From contig CBFIBG010000052.1 of the NCBI GenBank assembly GCA_965660815.1, positions 1 to 64,000 on the forward strand: DNA of 64,000 bases, in the 5' to 3' direction. The DNA comes from Glaciecola sp965660815 (GTDB lineage Bacteria; Pseudomonadota; Gammaproteobacteria; Enterobacterales; Alteromonadaceae). The notes under the pieces are model-generated. The model had not been told where the DNA came from, did no database searches, and saw only the letters and a program-made list of their open reading frames with translations. Every line of letters starts with the position of its first letter. Within the stretch, counting starts at the first letter, position 1. Positions 27,086 to 34,451 of the stretch are shown piece after piece. A program made the position numbers and the translations under genes.

Positions 27086-28723
27086 TTAATTCGAAGAATC
27101 CACCAAGAGTTTGTGGCAATGTTCAAATTTAGTGTCTGTTAGAGCGCCAGTTCGTAATAGCGACGTGGTGTCTTCGATGAGAGTTTGAAAGCTTCTGAAC
27201 TCATCAGTTTGGACTGTATTATTCATAACCTTATCTAAGTGTTCACTTAAACACGTGCTGCTAGAGGACCATTTTAGACGCTGTTTGTTTTTAGATTTCA
27301 TTGCTTTAGCTTTATTGGCGATGATCATGGTAACAGATAATTGCTCTTCCAGAAGCTTCAAGCTCTCTCGGGTTAACGTCGACGCATTAAATGCTTGCGA
27401 ATTCACGTTTTGATTAAATTGTTCAGCGTAAATTGGAAATCGAGTGCTAATTGGATCTGCGAGTTTTTCGATCATAGGGACTAAGCTGTTGCTGTTAATC
27501 TGAAGAGGCTTTATACCCACGATTGCTTCAGGATGTTCATCATCATAAAGTGACGCTGGAAGACCATCGTTAAACGTAGGCTCAACAAGCATAGCGATTT
27601 GAGCATCGTTGTGTTTGGCCAGCATAGCACTATAAACTCGTAGCTGATCCATCGCCAAAGCGGCATGCTGACCCAAGAAATTGCCGCCGTGATATATTGA
27701 GTTATTGGGCGCGTCTATCATGGGGTTGTCTGACGTACTGTTGGCTTCAATTTCTAAGCTACCTAATATTGTTTTGCAACCTTCATATATTGGTCCTAAA
27801 AATTGTGGCATGCACCTAATTGAATAACGTTGTTGTACCAGTTTGTCGTCAACTTTGTTGTGATGATGTTCTGGGCAATGACTTACCATTTCGCTGTCTT
27901 GTAAAAGACTTCTTATGATTTGAGCGATGGCCTTTTGTCCAGGGTGCGGCCTTTGATTTTGCACAAATTCCGAAAACGGTCGCATATCGGATTCCATGAT
28001 CTCAGCAATTAAAGCATGGACTCGCAGTGACGTGTCCAGCAGCTTTATAAATCTAATAATATTATTTATGGAAATTGCTGTATGGCATGAAGTGCCATTT
28101 ATTAGCGCTAACCCTTCTTTTGGACCAAGTTCAATTGAGGGTAAACCCAACTCTTTAAGCAGGGTCTTTGCGGGGTGCCATTGTCCTTGATGATATAATC
28201 TGAATTCGTCGGACAACCCTAAAGCTGCTCCTGCAGCCGCTGATAATGGAACTAAATCCCCACTTGCGCCGATTGAACCATGCTCTCTTATTTCAGGTGT
28301 TATGTCATGATTAAGAAGGTAGGCGTAGCGCTCAAGAACTTCAGGTCGAATGCCGGAAACTCCCTTACATAAACTATTCATTCGTAAGAGCATGGTAAGT
28401 TTTGCATCATCAATACAGATATGCTTTCCCGAGCCTGCATGATGATTTAATATCAAATTCGTTTGCAGATCAGCATAATCGTCTCGTCTTTCCCTCGCCA
28501 TTGCCCCGTAACGGGTATTGACGCCATATATCACTTGGTTTGATGCTAACTTTTCATTTAGCACAGAGACTGATTCCTGCATACGAATACGACTATGATC
28601 GTCTATTAACACAGTGTGTGAAGATACATCTTCTATATATCTATATATTTTTGACATAGACAATGATGATCCATCGAGAGCCAGTGCAGAGTTGCTTATA
28701 TTAAATTTTTTCTGAGCTAGCAT
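27086..28723 (-). CDS. tal: MIO-type aromatic amino-acid ammonia-lyase, predicted tyrosine ammonia-lyase
   Basis: Protein of 545 residues of the histidine/phenylalanine/tyrosine ammonia-lyase family. It has the self-forming MIO cofactor triad Ala153-Ser154-Gly155 in GSIGASGDLVPLS, the catalytic Tyr66 in IYGVNTRYG, and the downstream NGTSCHT and DNPM motifs. A tyrosine substrate would give p-coumarate, the PYP chromophore precursor. The selectivity loop reads NLILNHHAG; aligned without gaps, the key pair is Asn93-His94, closer to the Ser-His of histidine lyases than the His-Leu of canonical TALs. The assignment therefore rests on context: last gene of the PYP operon, start overlapping the chemoreceptor stop by 7 bases, GGAG ribosome site, and a CoA ligase nearby. 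Confidence 0.8.
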   Translation of the reverse strand: MLAQKKFNISNSALALDGSSLSMSKIYRYIEDVSSHTVLIDDHSRIRMQESVSVLNEKLASNQVIYGVNTRYGAMARERRDDYADLQTNLILNHHAGSGKHICIDDAKLTMLLRMNSLCKGVSGIRPEVLERYAYLLNHDITPEIREHGSIGASGDLVPLSAAAGAALGLSDEFRLYHQGQWHPAKTLLKELGLPSIELGPKEGLALINGTSCHTAISINNIIRFIKLLDTSLRVHALIAEIMESDMRPFSEFVQNQRPHPGQKAIAQIIRSLLQDSEMVSHCPEHHHNKVDDKLVQQRYSIRCMPQFLGPIYEGCKTILGSLEIEANSTSDNPMIDAPNNSIYHGGNFLGQHAALAMDQLRVYSAMLAKHNDAQIAMLVEPTFNDGLPASLYDDEHPEAIVGIKPLQINSNSLVPMIEKLADPISTRFPIYAEQFNQNVNSQAFNASTLTRESLKLLEEQLSVTMIIANKAKAMKSKNKQRLKWSSSSTCLSEHLDKVMNNTVQTDEFRSFQTLIEDTTSLLRTGALTDTKFEHCHKLLVDSSN

Positions 28724-29979
28724 GAAATTACTCCAAGATTGTTGTCGTTTAGCGAGGCAACTTCGTTATCTTTATCGATTTTTGTGTCGGCTTTTTTGGC
28801 TTCATTACCTTCACAGCTTTCGACCGACCCATCGGTATTAGAATCGGATGACGGGGAGTCAAGTAATGCGGAGAGACGCGTGATTGAAGCGGATGATTCT
28901 CTGGCAAATTGATACAAGCCATCTATCATTATAAAATGAGCGTCTAATTCTTGACGAGACTGTGCGAGTATTCCTTTCATTCCGCTTACCGTGCCTGCGG
29001 TCTGGCCTAACTGACCAAGTAAACCATTAACCTCGTTCCATTGACCATTTATGCCAGATACCACTTCTTCTATAACTCCTTTTATTTTTGTAATTCGTTC
29101 CTCAATTTCTGCCATTGCGTTTGCCGACTCTTGCGACGACCGCCCAATTTGGTCCGAAATACTGGCAATTCTTTGGGTAGCATGATCTGTCTGGTCAGCC
29201 AGTTTTTTGACTTCTTCGGCGACAACTGCAAATCCTCGGCCGCTTTCACCCGCTCTAGCAGCCTCAATTGACGCATTCAGAGCAAGCAGTTGAGTCATAT
29301 TAGCGATGTCCGCAATACTGCTGGTAACTGAAGAAATCTCTGAGGCTTGAGCCGCCAAATCATCAATCACCACTTTCGTGTCGTGGGTCCTGTTAGCGCC
29401 AATTTCAGCTGCTTCTTGTAATTCATCCGAACGACTTTTTACGGCCTGATAACCTGTTCCTAATTGAGTAATTGACATATAGATATTTTCAAACGTTTTG
29501 GTGGCGTAATCGGTTGCACTTTCAGCTTGTTCAAAGGCATTTTGAACCGAGTCAGGCTTAAACCCTGTTTCTGTATCAATCGCTTCAATGTGTTCCAAAA
29601 ATGACCGCGTACTGTGTATTTCGCTAGTGGTTTCATTGATTAGTATCTGTTTACTTTGCCTAGCGGTTTCTAATTCTTGGATGAATTCGTTGAGCTTAGT
29701 GAGAAATCTGAACAACTGTTCATTCGCTGAAATGTTCGAGCAAAATTTATTTAAGTCATTTGCTAAATGTTCTGATGAGGTAAGAAGGCCAGAAAGTTGG
29801 GTGGTGGGCAAGTACCAATCTTTGTAAAGAAGAAATGCATTAGCAATTGCTACAGCAAGAGCTAAACTGAAAAAAATAATCCCATATATATTGATGTCCA
29901 GTAACAATAAGCTTACTGCAATAATCATAAATATTGGGGCAGATGCGTATTTTAAAAAAAACGGTATATATTGACCCAT
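28717..29979 (-). CDS. Chemoreceptor (MCP) with two TM helices and no periplasmic domain, PYP operon
   Basis: Protein of 420 residues. Two hydrophobic helices (about 10-30 and 33-52) are joined by only a few residues, so no periplasmic ligand domain exists and no HAMP is obvious. A coiled region (about 60-190) leads to an intact MCP signalling tip (NMTQLLALNASIEAARAGESGRGF, split around residue 240) and an acidic tail lacking a CheR-docking pentapeptide. Input must come from the cytoplasm or membrane. It lies between the PYP and ammonia-lyase genes, so it is a natural receiver for PYP light signals. The ATG at 29979 has GGAG upstream and is preferred over a start at 30009. Confidence 0.85.
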   Translation of the reverse strand: MGQYIPFFLKYASAPIFMIIAVSLLLLDINIYGIIFFSLALAVAIANAFLLYKDWYLPTTQLSGLLTSSEHLANDLNKFCSNISANEQLFRFLTKLNEFIQELETARQSKQILINETTSEIHSTRSFLEHIEAIDTETGFKPDSVQNAFEQAESATDYATKTFENIYMSITQLGTGYQAVKSRSDELQEAAEIGANRTHDTKVVIDDLAAQASEISSVTSSIADIANMTQLLALNASIEAARAGESGRGFAVVAEEVKKLADQTDHATQRIASISDQIGRSSQESANAMAEIEERITKIKGVIEEVVSGINGQWNEVNGLLGQLGQTAGTVSGMKGILAQSRQELDAHFIMIDGLYQFARESSASITRLSALLDSPSSDSNTDGSVESCEGNEAKKADTKIDKDNEVASLNDNNLGVISC

Positions 29980-30000
29980 GACTTTCTCCAACAAAATGAA

Positions 30001-30020
30001 AGAGCACAATGGTGTGCTCT
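30001..30020 (-). terminator. Intra-operon hairpin between pyp and mcp (attenuator-like)
   Basis: AGAGCAC and GTGCTCT form a perfect 7-bp stem with a 6-base loop. On the minus strand it is followed by TTTCATTTTG, a poor U-tract. It probably acts as a leaky terminator or 3' stabiliser, giving more PYP message than receptor and lyase message. Confidence 0.5.
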
Positions 30021-30046
30021 ATTCAAAAAAGCATTGCTTTTAATGA

Positions 30047-30385
30047 TTACCATTTACACAGCAGATACTGGGTGGCAGCATCTTTTATCAAGCGCAAAGT
30101 CAATGGTGTCGGAGCCATCTTGAGTGTAAATGTGTATGGCACGGTTTCATCAATAGTTGAATTATTTTCATATTTTTGTGCAACCATAAAATTATTGGTG
30201 CATGGTGCAACTTGAGTGAAGAAATGCTTGCCCATAACAGCGGCTTTGGACATTCCGGTTTGCTTGGATTGAATGTCGTTGTAATCAGTCACGGTCCCAT
30301 CGTGTGACATCTTTACCACGCCAAAACCAGCAGCGTTAATATTACTTGAGCCTAATTGGCTTGTTGTTACAGTTTCAAAGTTCAT
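30047..30385 (-). CDS. pyp: Photoactive yellow protein (PYP)
   Basis: Small cytoplasmic PAS-fold blue-light sensor of 112 residues that carries p-coumarate as a thioester on one cysteine. The chromophore cysteine is in VAPCT (Cys62, equivalent to Cys69 of Halorhodospira PYP), preceded by GKHFF. Tyr35 (Tyr42), Thr43 (Thr50), Tyr84 (Tyr94), Phe86 (Phe96) and Met90 in KMAPT (Met100) are kept. Glu46 is replaced by Gln39 and Arg52 by Met45, and the N-terminal cap is short. The ATG has a GAGGAA ribosome site and follows the PAS-PAS gene by 27 bases. The adjacent lyase and CoA ligase could supply activated chromophore, which strongly supports the identification. Confidence 0.95.
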   Translation of the reverse strand: MNFETVTTSQLGSSNINAAGFGVVKMSHDGTVTDYNDIQSKQTGMSKAAVMGKHFFTQVAPCTNNFMVAQKYENNSTIDETVPYTFTLKMAPTPLTLRLIKDAATQYLLCKW

Positions 30386-30412
30386 GATAATTTCCTCATG
30401 TATGGTGGTTTG

Positions 30413-31144
30413 TTAAGATGCAAGGCTTAACACAACTGAATAACCAGCGTGTTTGCCCTGCGGGTCAGAAATAGAAGATATGTTCATTTGCGCATCGTAG
30501 TGGTTACCATCTCGGCCGTTAAAGGTCACTTTGCTTATTTTGGGCCCAGAATTCTGAGCTGAAACCAAAATGTCACTATTTTCATCGGGTTTTAGAGCCA
30601 GTAGTTGAGACATCAATTTGCCTTTTGCAATATTTTCAGAGGCAATAAACGCTTCACCAGTTTTATTCCAGCTATCGACCACCCCTTTATCATTAAGGGT
30701 AAAGAAAATATGTTGATTGACGGACTCAACAAACTTGTCTAGTCGTTGCTCGGTAATAAATTTTTGCCGTTCGATTTTTACTTGATTGGTGACGTTATTA
30801 AATGAAACAAAATAGCGATCTTTTTCTTGCCTAATGACACTTACGTCTATCCAGAGTTGCTCTTCACTATCTCCGTTTGGCGCTTCAAGACCATAGCGTT
30901 TATTTTCCATAATTTGCCCTCGCTCATCTGAAAACGTCTTTATTTCGTGTGCCAGTTCTGGCAAGAAATCTTCTGCAAAAGTGAGAAAGTTTTGGAAGTA
31001 GCCACCAGGAGCATATCGATTGAATACCTGAGCTACTCTTGGATTGGCCATTTTAACGGCGCCATCATGATCAAATTCTATAAGCGCAATAGGCGCGACG
31101 TATAAAAACTCTAATAACTTCTCTAACTCTGAATTGTCAGACAT
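30413..31144 (-). CDS. Tandem PAS-domain protein, first gene of the PYP operon
   Basis: Cytoplasmic protein of 243 residues with two PAS-like domains (about 5-125, and 140-243 opening with VNQHIFFTLNDKGVVDSWNK) and no output domain, transmembrane helix or kinase. The PAS2 region shows the usual strand/helix pattern ending in a beta strand (YSVVLSL). It could be a signalling adapter between PYP and the receptor, or bind its own ligand. AGGAG lies 8 bases before the ATG. It starts the operon PAS-PAS, pyp, mcp, tal and is divergent from the CoA ligase. I do not recognise a closer family. Confidence 0.8.
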   Translation of the reverse strand: MSDNSELEKLLEFLYVAPIALIEFDHDGAVKMANPRVAQVFNRYAPGGYFQNFLTFAEDFLPELAHEIKTFSDERGQIMENKRYGLEAPNGDSEEQLWIDVSVIRQEKDRYFVSFNNVTNQVKIERQKFITEQRLDKFVESVNQHIFFTLNDKGVVDSWNKTGEAFIASENIAKGKLMSQLLALKPDENSDILVSAQNSGPKISKVTFNGRDGNHYDAQMNISSISDPQGKHAGYSVVLSLAS

Positions 31145-31264
31145 ATGATAGACTCCTATGGTCTTAGACTTTAGTTGTATTGTAAAAGACTAACCCAGTT
31201 GTTTTTCTAGTATCTTTCGGCTATATTTCTAGTACATTTCTGACTTTTTTTCTTTTATTATTCA
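31145..31264. promoter_or_regulatory. Divergent promoter region of the PYP locus
   Basis: The 120-base gap must drive both the pyp operon (minus) and the CoA ligase (plus). For the plus strand, TTGTTT (31199-31204) and TATATT (31222-31227) with a 17-base spacer are a plausible -35/-10 pair. On the minus strand TACAAT (31179-31184) could be a -10. TTTCTAGTA occurs twice (31204-31212 and 31226-31234), spaced 22 bases, and overlaps the plus promoter, as an activator or repressor site would. Confidence 0.5.
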
Positions 31265-32377
31265 ATGATAAATATCCATGAAGATCGCATTGAAACGGTT
31301 ATTTCGGACCTTGCAACGTACTTATTAACACGCGAAGTTTCAATGAGTCATGCGTCCTCTGAAAAATTTTTTTCAGAGGACGGTGAAGTAATTGCAGATT
31401 CATTATTGCGAGTGCAAATGGCCAGTTATGTGGGACAACTTTTTAACTTAGCGCCAGAAGCCGCAGAGGAATTAAGCAGTAAAGAGTCATTAAGTGCTTG
31501 GGCCTTATTAGTCTCAAAAAGTTTATCCAAGTCCTCCAATGATGGCGCCAATAGGCTACTTACTTTTATGACATCTGGCACAACAAGCACGCCTAAACGA
31601 ATAAGTCATGAGATTGAGGCACTATTAATAGAAGCTGAGCACTGGGCGGACACTTTCGATATGGATCAAATTTATTCATTTGTCCCAGCTCATCATATCT
31701 ATGGCTTCATTTGGACAGTGTTACTGGCCTCGTTAAAAAATGTACCGGTCATCAATGCAAAGGGGCGTGTCCCATTTGCAGTTATCAGTCATGAACTCAA
31801 GGGATTAATTGTTGCCGTACCGGATCAATGCTCAATGTTAATGACACTAAGTGATGAGCAACAAAAAGTATGTGACCTAGTTTTATCCACAGCCCCTTGC
31901 CCCGATACACTTTTGACTCAGTTAACTAATCAACATTGGCGTTCAATATCTGTAATCTATGGTTCTACTGAAACAGGTGCTGTTGGCATAAAGCAGGACG
32001 TTGACACACAATTTACATTACTTCCCTTCATAGATAGACAGAATAATCCGGATAAGCTTGTGAAGCAGGGCAACGAGTTAGAGATTCAAGATCATCTAGC
32101 GTGGTCTGATAATAGGCACTTTTGTATAAATGCAAGAAAAGATGGGGTTGTTCAGCATCGGGGGTACAATTTGCAATTAAGCGAACTTAAACGGCAATTA
32201 ATGCAATGCAAAATGGTATCGGATGTTCAAATTAATCTGGAGTCAAGCATTCCAAGTACATTAATATTCAACTTAAGTATAAACTCTGCCGATAATAAAA
32301 AATGTGTATCAGACTGGATTCGGGCCAACATAAGCGAGTCTGCTCAGCCAAATGTGATTAATTGGAAAATACCTTAG
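31265..32377 (+). CDS. pcl: p-Coumarate:CoA ligase-like adenylating enzyme (PYP chromophore activation)
   Basis: AMP-forming ligase of 370 residues, shorter than plant or bacterial 4-coumarate:CoA ligases (about 540). The A3 phosphate loop is TSGTTSTPKR (about 104-113), and the A5 aromatic-binding motif is IYGSTETG. An A8-like KDGVVQHRGYNLQLSEL follows. It ends at WKIP, where family members continue with the A10 GK-lysine, so the C-terminal catalytic lysine appears absent, and the N-terminal part is also shortened. Expected to activate p-coumarate to the CoA thioester for loading onto PYP. Divergent from the pyp operon. The ATG has no visible Shine-Dalgarno sequence. Confidence 0.85.
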   Translation: MINIHEDRIETVISDLATYLLTREVSMSHASSEKFFSEDGEVIADSLLRVQMASYVGQLFNLAPEAAEELSSKESLSAWALLVSKSLSKSSNDGANRLLTFMTSGTTSTPKRISHEIEALLIEAEHWADTFDMDQIYSFVPAHHIYGFIWTVLLASLKNVPVINAKGRVPFAVISHELKGLIVAVPDQCSMLMTLSDEQQKVCDLVLSTAPCPDTLLTQLTNQHWRSISVIYGSTETGAVGIKQDVDTQFTLLPFIDRQNNPDKLVKQGNELEIQDHLAWSDNRHFCINARKDGVVQHRGYNLQLSELKRQLMQCKMVSDVQINLESSIPSTLIFNLSINSADNKKCVSDWIRANISESAQPNVINWKIP

Positions 32378-32392
32378 GCGAATATATTCGCC
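32377..32392. promoter_or_regulatory. Perfect 16-bp palindrome between pcl and the response regulator
   Basis: GGCGAATATATTCGCC is a loop-free perfect palindrome that begins at the last base of the pcl stop codon and ends 34 bases before the regulator start. No U-tract follows. It resembles a dimeric regulator site more than a terminator, and could give autoregulation of the downstream OmpR-type gene. Confidence 0.5.
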
Positions 32393-32426
32393 AGTGTAGG
32401 AGCTATGATTAAGGGTGGTGTCTGCG

Positions 32427-33119
32427 GTGAAAGATAAGTTATTATTGATAGAAGATGATGAGCAATTAGCTGAAGCAATTACGTCGTATTTTGAGATTAA
32501 AGGATACTACGTTGAAAAAGCATTGACTGCCGAGTCAGCCCTAAAGCGCTTAAACAACAGCGATTTTTCGTTGATTCTTCTTGATCTTACCTTGCCTGAT
32601 GAGGACGGATTGGTTCTGTTACGGAAAATCAAACAACGATATGACATTCCAATTATTATTGCATCGGGTCGAATTGACAGCGAACAAAGGATAGCAGGCT
32701 TAGAAATTGGGGCTGAAGATTTTGTTTGTAAACCTTTTGTTATTAGAGAGTTGGAACTAAGGATCCAAGCTTTAATAAAGCGCGCAAAGCATGTGGTGAC
32801 AAGTGAAAAGCAGCTGAGTTTTGGACAGTTTTTCATTGATGACAAAAGTAAGCAAATTAAAAACCTAGAAAACGTTGAAGTAGCTTTGACTCCTTTGGAG
32901 TATCAGGTAATTCAATACATGGCGCTGAATATTAATAAAGTCTTGTCAAGGGAACAAATTATAGACGCCACAAATACCCTAGACGGGCCTGAGAGTAACC
33001 GAGCTGTTGATATATGTATCAGCAGGATCCGAAAAAAGCTTGAACAAGACCCCAAGCGTCCCAAATTCTTGGTAACAGTAAAAGGTTTTGGATATCGGTT
33101 AATGGATTCAGTTATGTGA
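32427..33119 (+). CDS. OmpR/PhoB-family response regulator
   Basis: Two-domain transcription factor of about 230 residues. The receiver has the acidic pair in LLIEDDEQL, the phospho-acceptor Asp in LLDLTLP, and the Lys in CKPF. The C-terminal winged helix (about 130-230) ends with the typical VKGFGYRL. Three in-frame GTG codons (32415, 32418, 32427) can serve as start; 32427 is chosen because KDKLLLIEDDE is the usual opening and AAGG lies about 11 bases before it. About 50 bases after pcl, so probably co-transcribed. No histidine kinase is immediately adjacent; the kinase at 34444 is a possible partner. Confidence 0.9.
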   Translation: MKDKLLLIEDDEQLAEAITSYFEIKGYYVEKALTAESALKRLNNSDFSLILLDLTLPDEDGLVLLRKIKQRYDIPIIIASGRIDSEQRIAGLEIGAEDFVCKPFVIRELELRIQALIKRAKHVVTSEKQLSFGQFFIDDKSKQIKNLENVEVALTPLEYQVIQYMALNINKVLSREQIIDATNTLDGPESNRAVDICISRIRKKLEQDPKRPKFLVTVKGFGYRLMDSVM

Positions 33120-33308
33120 ATAAAAATAACAAAAGTCTCGTTATTATCAAAAATGAAATGTCATATCGCTAGTTTAGACTAATACACTCCACCCAAGTTT
33201 TCGATATAAAACTAGGTGTGAAACATATTAGAAACATTGCGGAGAATGGTTAGCAATATTTTAATTATAAGATAACGTTAACCGTACCGTGATGTTGGAA
33301 GGCTGCAT

Positions 33309-34451
33309 ATGAAAGTTTTAATGATAGATGATGACGAAGCCTTAGTTGATTCAATTCAGCAAGTGTTGGCGCTTTATGAAATTGATGCCTTTTCTATTAC
33401 GAATAAACACAATATGAAGGGCATAAATCTTGAACAGATAGATTGTATCTTTTTGGATTTTCTTATGGATGATTGGGACGGTATACAAGCCGTTGAAATG
33501 CTCTCTCGACAATCATACTCTGGTGGTCTTGTTGTGATGTCGGGTATGTCGCGCGGCGTATTGTCTTTATTCAAAGACTCTGTGCAGTCATCAGGCTTGG
33601 ATTTTTGGGGAATATTGGAGAAACCGTTAACTACAAGTTCGATCATAAAAATCTTAAATTCAAAGCTGATCGCCAATCGTCAAGGCAATGAACTCATATC
33701 GAAAAAAGAGATTCTATCCGCACTTCTTAATAATGGATGTATTTGCCTTTTCCAGCCCAAAGTGGAGTTAGCTTCTCGCTCGACAATTGGTTTTGAAGTA
33801 TTGAGCCGAATAAGACTTGAGAGTGGCAGAATTCTGTACCCAGATAATTTTTTAAGTTTACTTAAACGGTATGATTTATGGGGCTTGTTTAACCAAGTTT
33901 TGGTTCAAACATCAATAAGACAAATTCAAAGTGGTCAATACAAAAACTTTCCAATAGCGCTTAACTTTTCAATAGAGCATATTATCAACCCAGACTTCGT
34001 TGTTAATTTAATGGGGCAATTAACTGCAGCTAATTATTCGGCCAGTAATCTGACGATCGAAGTGACTGAAGATATGGCGATAAAAAATAACGTAAAAGTA
34101 ATTGAATCGCTTGATATATTAAAATCTTTGGGAATAAGGCTATCACTCGATGATTTCGGTAGCGCCTATAATTCTTTTAGACAATTAACAGAGTATAGCT
34201 TCGATGAGTTTAAACTCGATAAATATTATGTCCAACAATGTGATGTTAGTTCGAAATGCAACACAATATTGGAATCTGCTTTATTGATTTCAAAAACATT
34301 CGGGATCCCATTAATATTAGAAGGTATGGAAACTGAAGATCAATTTGAACATGCAAAATCGCTAGGAGCGAAATTTGCTCAAGGGTATCTGTTTGGAAAA
34401 CCTTTACCCTTGTCCCACCAAAAAGATACAACATTAATTACTTATGCTTAA
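33309..34451 (+). CDS. REC-EAL response regulator (c-di-GMP phosphodiesterase)
   Basis: Protein of 380 residues. An N-terminal receiver (about 1-118) has DDD at 8-10, the phospho-acceptor Asp in FLDFLMDDW, and Lys in LEKPL. The EAL domain (about 135-370) has EVL in place of EAL, ALNFS for the Asn, VTED, the DDFG loop, KLDKYY and EGME, so metal ligands and the catalytic Lys look intact. Predicted to hydrolyse c-di-GMP in a phosphorylation-dependent way. GGAAGG lies before the ATG. It overlaps the following PAS-kinase gene by 8 bases, which makes that kinase its probable partner. Confidence 0.92.
   Translation: MKVLMIDDDEALVDSIQQVLALYEIDAFSITNKHNMKGINLEQIDCIFLDFLMDDWDGIQAVEMLSRQSYSGGLVVMSGMSRGVLSLFKDSVQSSGLDFWGILEKPLTTSSIIKILNSKLIANRQGNELISKKEILSALLNNGCICLFQPKVELASRSTIGFEVLSRIRLESGRILYPDNFLSLLKRYDLWGLFNQVLVQTSIRQIQSGQYKNFPIALNFSIEHIINPDFVVNLMGQLTAANYSASNLTIEVTEDMAIKNNVKVIESLDILKSLGIRLSLDDFGSAYNSFRQLTEYSFDEFKLDKYYVQQCDVSSKCNTILESALLISKTFGIPLILEGMETEDQFEHAKSLGAKFAQGYLFGKPLPLSHQKDTTLITYA

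Noticed and set aside
27086..28723. Histidine ammonia-lyase (hutH) of histidine catabolism
   Set aside because: No hutU, hutI or hutG nearby and the gene sits in the PYP operon; the loop is ambiguous, so this remains the main alternative but not the preferred call.
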